Shown in pieces: positions 23,719 through 33,023 of a DNA stretch of 64,000 bases. The stretch spans positions 41,136-105,135 of the forward strand of contig JANXSF010000136.1 in NCBI GenBank assembly GCA_025352795.1, written 5' to 3'. Under the pieces are notes generated by a model. The model did no database searches, was not told the DNA's origin, and saw nothing but the letters and a program-made list of their open reading frames with translations. The number at the start of each line of letters is the position of its first letter. Position 1 is the first letter of the stretch. The stretch is from Acidobacteriota bacterium. GTDB taxonomy: Bacteria; Acidobacteriota; Terriglobia; Bryobacterales; Bryobacteraceae. The translations under genes and the position numbers were made by a program.

Positions 23719-25122
23719 TTACTTTCGACCCACGGCAACGATGCTCAGCCCGCCCCAGGGAAGGAATCGATCCATTCTGGACCACAGCCAAACGGTCAAG
23801 TCGAACGCCTTCAGGGTAAAGCGACTGATTCTGGCGCTGGAAAGTAATTTGGAGTTCACCCACCAGGCAAAGGCTCCGGCTTTGTTCATGGAAAAACATT
23901 TTTCCACAGTAAAACCAGATTGCTCCATAGTTTTGCGCAGATCCAGTGCTGAGAATCGACGCAAATGGCCTACCGACCGGTCCAGACTGCCGAACAGACT
24001 CGGGTTACAGGGCGACAACACCACTACCCGACCACCTGGTTGCAATAGTTGGTGCAAAGCCGTCAGAGTCAGTTCAGGCTTTTCCAAATATTCCAGAATA
24101 TTGATGCACAGCGCCGTTTCCACTTTACCCGTGACATCCTCTAAACCAGCCAATACCGCCGGATCCAGAGAACGAACCTCCACACTGGGAGTTCGTAAGA
24201 ACCGATTCACCAGAGCATGCAGATATAAAGGATCTTTTTCAGCCGCAATATAGCGCAACCGCTTGGCCATCAGCCGACCGGTAAGATTCCCCATACCCGC
24301 GCCCAACTCCAGCACGGTATCTCCCAAATAAGGCCTTAAAATGGAAGCCTGCCAGGAAAGATAGGAAGGCGTACCCGTCAGGTTGTAAAGATGACCACGG
24401 TCATATGGGGGTTTGTAGAGGTCGTCAACCAACCAGAAGTAAAGGATGACGCCCAACGCTTTCACCCCATCACGCCAGCCGATCTTCTTGCCTTCTTCGT
24501 AAGTACGCCCGTGATAGCTGATTGGCACTTCATAGATACGCAGCTTTCGCTTGGCGCACTTCATGGTGATTTCCGGTTCAAAGCCAAAGCGGTCAGACCG
24601 GATGGGAATGCTTTTCAGCAGCTCTGTGCGAAACACTTTGTAGCATGTCTCCATGTCTGTCACATGGATGTTGGAAAATACGTTCGACGCCAACGTTAGA
24701 GTCTGGTTGATTTTGGTGTGCCAGTAGGGCAGCACTCTACGCTGTTCCCCATTCAAGTAGCGCGACCCAAATACAGCGTCGGCCCGGCCATCCACCAGGG
24801 GCTTCAGCAAGGCAGGATATTCGTTGGGATCATATTCCAGGTCGGCATCCTGAATTAGGCAAAAGTCGCCTTGGGCCAGTTCAATTGCCCGGCGCACGGC
24901 GGCACCCTTACCCTGATTCACATCTTGCCGATACAGCCGAAAGCGGGAATCGGTGGCAGCAATGCGTACCAAAATTTCAGAAGTTCCATCGGAAGAACAA
25001 TCATCCACCAGAATGATTTCCCGTTTCATACCATCGGGCAACTGGGCTTGCAGAACAAGGTGCAGACTACGTTCCACAACCGTGCGCTCGTTATAAACAG
25101 GAATTAGGATGGAGAGCAGCAT
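23719..25122 (-). CDS. Fusion of family 2 glycosyltransferase and SAM-dependent methyltransferase
   Basis: A 467-residue two-domain protein. Residues 1-230 form a GT2 (DPM1/DolP-mannose synthase-like) fold: LSILIPVYNERT, ILVDDCSSDGT, NQGKGAAVRRA, the metal-binding QDADLEYDP and the acceptor region RFGFEPEITMKCAKRKLRIYEVPI cut short here by family length. Residues from about 250 on form a class I methyltransferase with DTVLELGAGMGNLT as motif I, and ETALCINILEYLEKPE, LLQPGGRVVVLSPCNP as later motifs. Both catalytic parts look intact, which argues for a bifunctional enzyme acting on a lipid-linked or surface glycan. It is followed, six bases away, by another methyltransferase gene in the same transcript (upstream). 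Confidence 0.87.
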   Translation of the reverse strand: MLLSILIPVYNERTVVERSLHLVLQAQLPDGMKREIILVDDCSSDGTSEILVRIAATDSRFRLYRQDVNQGKGAAVRRAIELAQGDFCLIQDADLEYDPNEYPALLKPLVDGRADAVFGSRYLNGEQRRVLPYWHTKINQTLTLASNVFSNIHVTDMETCYKVFRTELLKSIPIRSDRFGFEPEITMKCAKRKLRIYEVPISYHGRTYEEGKKIGWRDGVKALGVILYFWLVDDLYKPPYDRGHLYNLTGTPSYLSWQASILRPYLGDTVLELGAGMGNLTGRLMAKRLRYIAAEKDPLYLHALVNRFLRTPSVEVRSLDPAVLAGLEDVTGKVETALCINILEYLEKPELTLTALHQLLQPGGRVVVLSPCNPSLFGSLDRSVGHLRRFSALDLRKTMEQSGFTVEKCFSMNKAGAFAWWVNSKLLSSARISRFTLKAFDLTVWLWSRMDRFLPWGGLSIVAVGRK

Positions 25123-25128
25123 CAGATG

Positions 25129-26562
25129 TTACAGCTTTCGAGCAATCGCAGCATAATCCAATCCTCCGAAAAAAGCATCGCGGAAATCGGCGGGAAGGCT
25201 GCCGACGGAAGGCATGGATTCCACTGCAGGAGAAAGCCTGATAATTTCAATTCGTCCAAAGCCAGCCTCTTCCAGATAAAACGTGAGCAGTGCCGATGGT
25301 ACCGGGCGCACATGAGTCGGGTCCAAATAAAAATGAGTGGCGAAAATAGCCAGGCATTCTGGATTGGGCGTTTCAAAAGCAACTACAGCACCTTTGCTGG
25401 TTTTGGCGGCAAGCAACTTGATCAATTTTTGCAGGTCTTGCGGTTTTAAGTGTTCAATCACCTGGGAACAAAACACACCGTCAAACGTGCCGTCGGCTTG
25501 CGATTCCAGATAGGCGAACATGTCCACCTTTTCCGCAGTTAAACCGAGCGAAAGGCAATGGGCAATGGATTCGTCATGCAAATCAATCCCATGTGCAGTA
25601 AGGCCAGCATCGCGCATTTTATGCAGAAATTCGCCACGACCGCAGCCAAGATCAATCACATTGTTGTGACCCTTGAAATAGGGAAGGTAACGGTCCAAGC
25701 CCGCGCTAATGTGATCTTCCCGACCACGAAATTTCTCAGCGAAATGAAGAACGTCGTAATCTTCTTCCTGTTGCTGAGATGGTGCAGAAGAGGCGACTGC
25801 CGCTGGTGCCAGAAAGGCCCGCTGGCGGACCTTGCGCAATTCATAATGAATCAGCTCTTCATATTCCGTGCGGATTCTATTCAGATCGGCCCATAACTTC
25901 TGCTGCAAATCGTTGGTGGATTGGTTAAGAGCACCTTCAAATGCTGTGTGCTGTGATTTTGCGATATCCCGAAAGGTTCCTTCCATCAGGGTGGCTCTAT
26001 GGTTGAACGCCGCTTGCAAATCGGCAACGCTGCGCAGGAACTGGACCTCATTAATGGATAACTTCCGTTCCCATTCTTTGCGCCATTCCTGCCAATGAAC
26101 GCGAATGTCGGTAAGTTCCCGAGCCTCATCGCGCAGTTGATCCATCTGCGTGGTGGCCTGTGCCAAATCATTACGAATGTCTTGTTGCTCTGCGGCGGAA
26201 CGCTCGGCCAAATCCTTTACGGCACGATTTAAATCATTCAGCGATTCAATTGCAGCATTGACGCAGTTAATGGCCCCACGGTTGAACTCCACTTGTTCGC
26301 GAACATGCCAGTCCAACACCCGCGACAAGAATCGCTTCCAACGCTGGACAATGTTGTTGACAAATCCGGCAGGCCTGGGGTTTACCGTACCAATGGAAGC
26401 CACCTTTGATTCCGCAGCATCACGAGCACGCACCAGCGGCATGAGGTCAGCCAATTGCACCTCAAACGCGGCTTTGCCTTGCGGATAGCGCACTTGCACC
26501 CGATCCCGAATTTCAGCAAGCGCCCGTTCCAGTTCAGCTAACTTTTGGGATTCAGCGGGCAC
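25129..26562 (-). CDS. Coiled-coil SAM-dependent methyltransferase
   Basis: About 477 residues. GTG at 26562 is preferred because GGAAGGGA lies just before it; it overlaps the end of queF by 11 bases, whereas a farther start would overlap by 80. Residues about 80-260 are long charged helices, predicted coiled coil (NDLAQATTQMDQLRDEAREL). Then comes a methyltransferase: VIDLGCGRGEFLHKM, HGIDLHDESIAHCL, FDGVFCSQVIEHL, AFETPNPECL. This layout resembles enzymes that methylate growing O-polysaccharide and set chain length, such as WbdD, where a coiled coil measures length; that function is inference. Neighbour GT2-methyltransferase and epimerase genes fit. Confidence 0.8.
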   Translation of the reverse strand: MPAESQKLAELERALAEIRDRVQVRYPQGKAAFEVQLADLMPLVRARDAAESKVASIGTVNPRPAGFVNNIVQRWKRFLSRVLDWHVREQVEFNRGAINCVNAAIESLNDLNRAVKDLAERSAAEQQDIRNDLAQATTQMDQLRDEARELTDIRVHWQEWRKEWERKLSINEVQFLRSVADLQAAFNHRATLMEGTFRDIAKSQHTAFEGALNQSTNDLQQKLWADLNRIRTEYEELIHYELRKVRQRAFLAPAAVASSAPSQQQEEDYDVLHFAEKFRGREDHISAGLDRYLPYFKGHNNVIDLGCGRGEFLHKMRDAGLTAHGIDLHDESIAHCLSLGLTAEKVDMFAYLESQADGTFDGVFCSQVIEHLKPQDLQKLIKLLAAKTSKGAVVAFETPNPECLAIFATHFYLDPTHVRPVPSALLTFYLEEAGFGRIEIIRLSPAVESMPSVGSLPADFRDAFFGGLDYAAIARKL

Positions 26563-26959
26563 GCTTTCCCTTCCGTTTGTAAGATGCGGTGATCTTTGAA
26601 TACACACCGCCGCGGGGAGTGAATTCACCAATCACGGTGGCGTTGATTGGTTTGGAAAAACGAACTACATCGTTCAAAAAACGGTTGACGACATTTTCCT
26701 GAAAGATGCCCAAATTGCGGTAAGCCAGCCAGTACATCTTCAGCGACTTCAATTCCAGACAGACCTTATCTGGGGTGTAACGGAGCGTTAACGTTCCATG
26801 ATCGGGCAGTCCCGTTTTAGGACAGACGCTGGTGAACTCTGGAGTAATAATTTCAATTTCATAGCCTGCAAATTGATTGGGCCAAACTTCAATTTCAGGA
26901 AGCGGAGCGTCCAGGCCAGCGCTGGCGTGTTGATCTGTATAAACTTTTATTTTAGGCAT
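26552..26959 (-). CDS. queF: NADPH-dependent 7-cyano-7-deazaguanine reductase QueF
   Basis: A 135-residue type I QueF. It reduces preQ0 to preQ1 in queuosine synthesis, in the cytosol. Visible features: catalytic C46 in FTSVCPKTGLPDHG and D53, then the family signature LELKSLKMYWLAYRN (Glu69, Lys71, Lys74) that binds substrate and NADPH. The C-terminus GGVYSKITASYKRKGKR is normal. It overlaps the TIGR00300 gene by eight bases upstream and the methyltransferase by 11 downstream, so it is locked in an operon with genes that have no known role in queuosine; no queC, queD, queE or tgt is in the window. Confidence 0.93.
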   Translation of the reverse strand: MPKIKVYTDQHASAGLDAPLPEIEVWPNQFAGYEIEIITPEFTSVCPKTGLPDHGTLTLRYTPDKVCLELKSLKMYWLAYRNLGIFQENVVNRFLNDVVRFSKPINATVIGEFTPRGGVYSKITASYKRKGKRAR

Positions 26960-28190
26960 TCTGTTCTATAGACCGGGCCAAATGATCCAGGAAAAGCCCC
27001 ACATCGGTTACCACGCCAACTGCTTGCCCGGTGCCGCGATCACTTACTTTGGTGGCAACGGCGGGGTTGATATCGACGCAGACAATTTTCACCCAACTGG
27101 GCAACATGTTCCCGGCGGCAATCGCATGCAGCATGGAGCTTAAACAGAGCACCACGCTCGCACCTTCCAAATGCTTGGCATAAGCATCCTGGGCTTGGCT
27201 CATATCGGTGATTGTGTCAGGCAAAGGACCATCGTCGCGCAAGCTGCCAGCAAGCACAAAGGGGATTCCTTTCTTCACGGTTTCATACATCACCCCGCTG
27301 GTTAGTTTACCGCTTTCCACCGCACCGGCAATGCTCCCGCAATGATAGATGGCATTGATGGCGCGCATGTGATTGCGGTGCCCATGCTCTTCCTGCCGAC
27401 CGTCGGATTGGCGCACGCCCAACGATGTTCCAAGCAATGCTGCTTCAATATCGTGCACAGCCAGCGCGTTGCCAGCCAGCAGCGCATCCACCCAGCCATT
27501 GCGAATCAGCCAGCAAAGTGGTGCTCCACCGCCGGTATGAACAACCACGGGACCGGCCACTACAATAATCTTCTTCCTCTCTTCCCTGGCCTGCTTCAAT
27601 AAAGCCACAGTTTGACGAACGGCGGTTTCCACTTGGCGCTCTGAGGAAATGCCGTTGCTCATAAAGGAAAAAGATTGGCGGTCACGTTCTTTCGATTCGG
27701 GAATCACGCGAATGCCGCGCATGCCAACTACTACCGCTTCGCCTTTCTTCAAGTCACGAAGTTTTCGGCAGATTGATGCGCCGTCCTTTACAACAACCAG
27801 GGCATCCATGCGTTGCTTGCCAACGGTGATCCATTCCGAATTGAGCTTGATCTGCGTTTGGTGATTGGTAGTGGAATAGAAATCTTCCGGGGCGCAGCAA
27901 TCTTTTTCAGCAAGGCGAAGCTCGGCATCGGAAGCGTCCACAGGAGTGCAGCCCAGCCCCAGCAACTGTCCCACCAACTGATCCATCAGCGCCCTGGTGG
28001 GAGTTTCCAGACGAAGCCGCAAATGCGAGTCTTCGGAATTGGTTCGGCCAATGGTGAATTTTTCAACTTCGAAGCGACCTTGAAATTCAACCACGGTATC
28101 GAAGATCTGTTCCATGATGTGGGAATCGATCAAGTGGCCATGGGCCTCTACGGTTTCGACAACCGGAAGCGCGGTATTGGGAGAACTCAT
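26952..28190 (-). CDS. TIGR00300 family protein (LOR/SDH-type, ornithine cyclodeaminase-like)
   Basis: A 412-residue protein matching TIGR00300: an N-terminal LOR/SDH conserved region (VEAHGHLIDSHIMEQIFDTV, EVEKFTIGRTNSEDSHLRLR) with a short Cys-Cys segment DCCAPEDFYSTTNHQT, and a C-terminal nucleotide-binding part (KIIVVAGPVVVHTGGGAPLC, LLAGNALAVHDIEA, VVLCLSSMLHAIAAGNMLP). Relatives include archaeal ornithine cyclodeaminase and the C-terminal part of cyanobacterial ArgZ/AgrE, which makes proline from ornithine; by analogy it may do the same. Overlaps queF; the NHL gene lies 20 bases upstream. Confidence 0.8.
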   Translation of the reverse strand: MSSPNTALPVVETVEAHGHLIDSHIMEQIFDTVVEFQGRFEVEKFTIGRTNSEDSHLRLRLETPTRALMDQLVGQLLGLGCTPVDASDAELRLAEKDCCAPEDFYSTTNHQTQIKLNSEWITVGKQRMDALVVVKDGASICRKLRDLKKGEAVVVGMRGIRVIPESKERDRQSFSFMSNGISSERQVETAVRQTVALLKQAREERKKIIVVAGPVVVHTGGGAPLCWLIRNGWVDALLAGNALAVHDIEAALLGTSLGVRQSDGRQEEHGHRNHMRAINAIYHCGSIAGAVESGKLTSGVMYETVKKGIPFVLAGSLRDDGPLPDTITDMSQAQDAYAKHLEGASVVLCLSSMLHAIAAGNMLPSWVKIVCVDINPAVATKVSDRGTGQAVGVVTDVGLFLDHLARSIEQNA

Positions 28191-28210
28191 TACTTTCTAG
28201 GATATCGCGA

Positions 28211-30724
28211 TTAATCAATCCATAAGTCCAAACTCTTTGCGGAGACCTGACCCACGGTAAGCAGCAGTGGTTGCGCGCCGCTGGGAAGAAATCCAGCGGG
28301 GATGCGGAAACGAATGGTGATGATTCCATCGGATACAAGGGGATCTGCCGAAAGCAACAGTTTCTTACCACCAAGAGTCAAAGCCACAGGGTCCGCAACA
28401 TTGAATCCCGCTGCAAAAACGGTTACCAGACTTAATCGTACAGCTGGATTGGCGGGTCGATTCCATCTGTTATTTTCGTTCCAGGCAAGAGCGCGCTGAT
28501 CTTCCCCAGGCACGCTAAACAAGATGGGGGCCAAGGCTACAATTTCTACTGGTCGAATGCCCCTGGACTTGCCTGCATCGCGCAATTCAACCTTTGCCGA
28601 ATGAGCTAGCACTGCATTGGGAATTACAGCATTCAATTGATTTTTTGATTGGAACGAGATGGTGGCCGGTATGCCATCTATAAGTAGTTCCGGGGAGATA
28701 ACCGGTTCCTGGCAATACAATATGACCAGTTCCCCAGCGGTCATGGGCCCTTCCTGATTGCTAGCCGCCCTTACAAGAGTGAACGGCACGGGTGCTGCAT
28801 CGGAAGCAGGTGGCGATGCCGTGCCGATGGTCAACTTGCGGATGCGGTGATTGCCGGAATCGGCCACTAACACAGAGCCATCGGGGTCAACGACCAGTGC
28901 GCCGGGTGAATTGAATTGCGCCGATAGGGCCGCTCCGCCATCGCCATCAAACCCAGGGAACCCGGTACCGCCGATTATCCCTCCGTTGATTTTGCGGACG
29001 CGATGCTTTGCCGTCTCGCTAACATAAACGCCCCCATCTTTTTCCACGGCAACGCCGCGCGGCGCATCGGCGGATGAAACAGTCACCAGACGACCGTCGG
29101 GATCCAGTCGCAACAGCCGGTCACCACCAGATTCCGCAACGTAAAGCCGACCCGCAGAATCGAAACTAAGTCCTTCTGGGGAAGCCAAGCCTTGCGCTTC
29201 CGTGGAGATAATTCCTAACGTGGAGATTCTACGAATGGCACCGTTGCCTTTATCGGCTATATAAATATCCCCCTTGGCATTGATGGCAAGTCCTGATGGT
29301 TCGCGAAATCTTGCCAGCGTTGCCACACCGCCATCGCCACGATAACCGGCCACGCCGTCCCCGGCAAGGGTCGAGATAAAGCCAGAAGGGCTGATTCGTC
29401 GAACGGAATGGTTGCCCACTTCGGCAATATAAATGTACCCGGCCAAATCAATCGCCACCGCGTGAGGAGCGTTCAATTTGGAATCGATAGCTGGGCCACC
29501 ATCGCCGGAATATCCACTTAACCCAAGCCCAGCGGCAGTGGTGATCATTCCCTGCCCTGACACTTTTCGCAGACGATGGTTGCGCTCATCGGCAATGTAG
29601 AAATTGCCTGACGAATCATAGGCTATCCCTGAAGGACTATTCAGCCGGGCGTTGGTAGCCAGGCCGTTATCGCCGCTAAATCCATAATTACCCTTACCGG
29701 CAAAGATGCTGACAGCAAGGTTGTTCTTTGAATCGGTGACGATTGTCCGAATCAGACCGCCGCTGGCCGTGTAGACGGTTCCTTTGGCATCCACGGCAAT
29801 GGATCGACCCCCGGCGGGAATGGAAGTGATCTCCCCATTGGTTGCGCGTCGCAAAGTAATGCCGGGACGATCATCGGCAAGGAACAAGTTCCCCAAGCTA
29901 TCAAAAGCAATATCCGTTGGGGAATACAGTGGAAGAGACCGGTTTGGAGAATGGGAGTACACGCTAATGGTGTTCCGAAATACCCGTCGGATCACATTGT
30001 TTCCGCTATCTGCCACCAATACTCCGCCTTGTGGATCAAAAGCTATGCCAGCGGGGGAACGCAAGGGCGAATCCAGTGCGGAACCAAACGTTAAGGCAGC
30101 GCCAGGGGAACCAGTTCCGGCAAAGGAATGAATGCTGCCTTGGCGGTCAACATAATAGACACGGTGTGTGGCGAAGTCGGTAAAGTAGAATCCGTTATTG
30201 GAATCCGTTAAGACATTGCGCGGGCTGTCTAGAATTACGGAAGTTGCCGGTCCGCCATCACCAGCGGGTCCAGCCAGAACGGTGCCGCCACCAGCCACGG
30301 TTGTGACAATTCCATCAGGGGAAATTCGGCGTATGCGGTGATTCCCCAGATCAGCAATGTATAGAGCGCCATCGGCATCTAGAGCAATGCCGTAAGGCGA
30401 ACGAAACAGGGCTCGAAGGGCTGGCCCGCCGTCACCAGCAAAGCCTGCCGACCCTGTACCAGCAATGGTTTGGATGGCCCCATCGAGGTTCACAGCGCGG
30501 ATGCGGTGATCAGCGGCATCGGCAATGTAGACAAACCCCGCTTTGGAGCAAGCAATACCCTCCGTTTGGCCGAAACTGGCAAGAAGGGCGGGACCACCGT
30601 CGCCAACTAATCCCGATCCGGCAATGGATTGAATGGAATACGTTCGTTGCGCTGCCACCTCATTGGCCACCCCGCCCAAACTAAAAAAAGCATACGCAAT
30701 GAACAGGCTTACTCTGAAATTCAT
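28211..30724 (-). CDS. Secreted NHL-repeat beta-propeller with Solibacter-type C-terminal domain
   Basis: An 837-residue exported protein: signal peptide MNFRVSLFIAYAFFSLGGVA, then about twelve NHL-like blades with repeated GDGGPA, IADAADHRIRAV, YIADLGNHRIRRI, VLVADSGNNVIRRV (residues 30-640). Residues about 645-837 (AGELVILYCQEPVISPELLIDG, ... FAAGFNVADPVALTLGGK) match the TIGR03437-type domain described in Solibacter. NHL propellers bind proteins or carbohydrates; no catalytic motif. It heads the leftward cluster; the 75-base gap to the divergent protease gene holds no promoter I can defend. Confidence 0.85.
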   Translation of the reverse strand: MNFRVSLFIAYAFFSLGGVANEVAAQRTYSIQSIAGSGLVGDGGPALLASFGQTEGIACSKAGFVYIADAADHRIRAVNLDGAIQTIAGTGSAGFAGDGGPALRALFRSPYGIALDADGALYIADLGNHRIRRISPDGIVTTVAGGGTVLAGPAGDGGPATSVILDSPRNVLTDSNNGFYFTDFATHRVYYVDRQGSIHSFAGTGSPGAALTFGSALDSPLRSPAGIAFDPQGGVLVADSGNNVIRRVFRNTISVYSHSPNRSLPLYSPTDIAFDSLGNLFLADDRPGITLRRATNGEITSIPAGGRSIAVDAKGTVYTASGGLIRTIVTDSKNNLAVSIFAGKGNYGFSGDNGLATNARLNSPSGIAYDSSGNFYIADERNHRLRKVSGQGMITTAAGLGLSGYSGDGGPAIDSKLNAPHAVAIDLAGYIYIAEVGNHSVRRISPSGFISTLAGDGVAGYRGDGGVATLARFREPSGLAINAKGDIYIADKGNGAIRRISTLGIISTEAQGLASPEGLSFDSAGRLYVAESGGDRLLRLDPDGRLVTVSSADAPRGVAVEKDGGVYVSETAKHRVRKINGGIIGGTGFPGFDGDGGAALSAQFNSPGALVVDPDGSVLVADSGNHRIRKLTIGTASPPASDAAPVPFTLVRAASNQEGPMTAGELVILYCQEPVISPELLIDGIPATISFQSKNQLNAVIPNAVLAHSAKVELRDAGKSRGIRPVEIVALAPILFSVPGEDQRALAWNENNRWNRPANPAVRLSLVTVFAAGFNVADPVALTLGGKKLLLSADPLVSDGIITIRFRIPAGFLPSGAQPLLLTVGQVSAKSLDLWID

Positions 30725-30799
30725 ACTGAAGTTTGTCTCTGTTAACTAAGTGGTTTTAGTTCGCGAATTGTCTCAGTCTCATTCCGATAAGTACAGAGA

Positions 30800-33007
30800 A
30801 TGAAACAATACACGGTGGTTAGCGGAAGGGCTTTCCGATGTCTGTTGATTGTACTAATGATCTGTTGTGCGCGCGGTCAGGAAATTACTCCGGGGCAACC
30901 TGTATTGCATTTGAAAAACAGATCGTGGACAACTGCCAACGATCTGCAAGCCTTTAGTGGAACTGTTGCAAAATCACGAACCGGACAAGCGGGACACTAT
31001 ATCATCCAATTCGACCAGTTTCCCAGCCAGGAACAACTGTGGACGCTGGAAGATCGTGGTGTCACCATATTGGGCTATGTTCCTGAAAATGCAATGGTAG
31101 TTTCCGCATCGGGGCAAATTGCCTTAGAAGGATTGAATGCCCATTGGCGAGGTCGGCTGGAGAGCCAGGACAAGATCAGCCATTTGTTGACAACGGAGGT
31201 TCCCGAAGCAGGCCCATCCTCCGATTCTGCTGTAGAATCCTTCCTTATAGAGTTCCAAATAGACACTTCCAACGCGGATATGTACGCTTTGGCGGCTGAA
31301 TATGGGTTAGAAACCGTCGAAAATTCAAATTTGTTGCACAACCATCTGCTAGTGCGAGGAGTCCGCAGCCAGGTGATGCGCTTAACGGAATGGGACGAGG
31401 TGACCTATATTTTTCCGGTCAATGAGGATTTAATTGCAGGAACCGAGGTAACTACTTGTGCTGGAGCGCTCACTAAATTCGGAACCTTGGGACAGTTCGT
31501 TGCCAAGGCTGGGGAAGGTTGGGACGGGCCAGGAAGGGGTAGGGCGACAATCCATTTTGTTTTCAGTCAACTGACATCGAAGATTGGCGGGGAGGCTCAA
31601 AAAGCTGAAATTGTGCGGGCAATGAAGGAATGGGAAAGGGTGGCTGGCATTCAATTTAGTTTGAGCACCAATGCTGCGGAAACAAAGACGGTGAACATCC
31701 TGTTTGCCGAAGGGGATCATGGAGACGGAAATCCTTTCGACGGTAGAAGCGGCGTTTTAGCGCACACATTTTATCCAATCCCATTGAATGCCGAACCAAT
31801 CGCAGGGGACATGCACTTTGATAATGCGGAAAACTGGCAGATTGGAGCCGATGTAGATCTATATAGCGTGGCACTGCACGAACTGGGTCATGCGCTGGGG
31901 TTAGGACATTCCGACAAACCAGGGGCAGTGATGTACCCTTACTATCGAAGAGCCACATTGCTTACTGTCGAAGATGCCAATGCGATTTTACAGATTTATG
32001 CTGATCCACAAGCACCAACGCCTGCTCCTACTCCTGCACCTGCTCCAAATCCTATCCCAACATCACCGTTACCGGTTGTGCCACTCAGTGTGAGCGTCGA
32101 TCTAGCACCTTCGGAAACTCAGGAAAGCTCAATTTCTTTCAGCGGATCTTTGTCGGGAGGGACAGGCCCCTGGACAATGATTTGGCTTACCGATCAGGGT
32201 GTCACGGGACGTGCAGGCATACAATCCGTTGGCGGTACAGCGCGCTGGAATGCGTCGGCAGTTCCGGTGATTCCTGGCTCCAACAGCATTATTTTCACGG
32301 CTCTTGATTTCGTCTCAAACCGGGCGATGGTTAGTGTTGACATCACCAGAAAGCAGGTGGTCCCGACCGTTCCAACACTTCCAACAGTCCCGACAACCCC
32401 GGTACCTGTGCCCACCGTCCCAAATCCGCAACCGACGCTTCCGGTGATGCTGGCCATTGCCAATCCTTCCAGTGCCAATTACCGAGCGCTCCAACCGAAG
32501 ATAGACATTAGCGGGACGGCTTCACACAGCAGCGGCATTGCCCGCGTTGAGTGGGTATCCTCTCAAGGCCGACAAGGCGTCGCGACCACTGGCAGTGCGG
32601 GGTCCTGGGCTGCTCTACAGATCCCTTTAGATCCGGGCTCAGCAAAAATCACGGTGAAAGCCACCGCAAACAATGGGAATAGTGCCACATCCGCAATTGA
32701 TGTCAGCTACGTGGGCCCAAGCACGGGGACTGGACCTGCCCCATCGCTTACAATTACATCCCCAGCCTCCAGCAGTTCACAAGCGTCGCAACCCACGGTC
32801 ATCATGAAAGGAAATGCTCTGAGTGGAGTGGGGATAACGGAAGTCACCTGGGGTACATCCAGCGGTCGTTCCGCGTCATGCGAGGGCAGCACCACCTGGA
32901 TTTGTTACGACGTCCCCATGTTGGTGGGGAGCAATACGGTAACCATCCGCGTGAAGGACAATGCCGGGGTTACCAACTGGAAGGCGGTCACTATTACTCG
33001 TCGCTGA
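30800..33007 (+). CDS. Secreted matrixin-type metalloprotease with Ig-like tail
   Basis: A 735-residue exported protein. After a signal peptide (hydrophobic residues 13-23) there are two segments that look like the inhibitor/propeptide fold of subtilisins, each shaped GHYIIQFDQFPS...ENAMVV and ESFLIEFQIDTS...NHLLVRG (about 65-106 and 145-187). The catalytic domain (about 240-402) has the zinc motif HELGHALGLGH (360-370) and a Met-turn AVMYP (M378), as in matrixins. A Pro/Thr linker follows and then three Ig-like domains (about 428-516, 549-638, 648-735). It probably cleaves extracellular protein. ATG at 30800; a GATAAG sits just upstream. Ends 16 bases from convergent polX. Confidence 0.88.
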   Translation: MKQYTVVSGRAFRCLLIVLMICCARGQEITPGQPVLHLKNRSWTTANDLQAFSGTVAKSRTGQAGHYIIQFDQFPSQEQLWTLEDRGVTILGYVPENAMVVSASGQIALEGLNAHWRGRLESQDKISHLLTTEVPEAGPSSDSAVESFLIEFQIDTSNADMYALAAEYGLETVENSNLLHNHLLVRGVRSQVMRLTEWDEVTYIFPVNEDLIAGTEVTTCAGALTKFGTLGQFVAKAGEGWDGPGRGRATIHFVFSQLTSKIGGEAQKAEIVRAMKEWERVAGIQFSLSTNAAETKTVNILFAEGDHGDGNPFDGRSGVLAHTFYPIPLNAEPIAGDMHFDNAENWQIGADVDLYSVALHELGHALGLGHSDKPGAVMYPYYRRATLLTVEDANAILQIYADPQAPTPAPTPAPAPNPIPTSPLPVVPLSVSVDLAPSETQESSISFSGSLSGGTGPWTMIWLTDQGVTGRAGIQSVGGTARWNASAVPVIPGSNSIIFTALDFVSNRAMVSVDITRKQVVPTVPTLPTVPTTPVPVPTVPNPQPTLPVMLAIANPSSANYRALQPKIDISGTASHSSGIARVEWVSSQGRQGVATTGSAGSWAALQIPLDPGSAKITVKATANNGNSATSAIDVSYVGPSTGTGPAPSLTITSPASSSSQASQPTVIMKGNALSGVGITEVTWGTSSGRSASCEGSTTWICYDVPMLVGSNTVTIRVKDNAGVTNWKAVTITRR

Positions 33008-33023
33008 GCTTATGAAGGCAAGG

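Noticed and set aside
32010..32060. Pro-Ala-Thr repeats in the matrixin gene as a possible CRISPR or minisatellite
   Set aside because: They encode an ordinary Pro-rich linker; no regular repeat-spacer layout.
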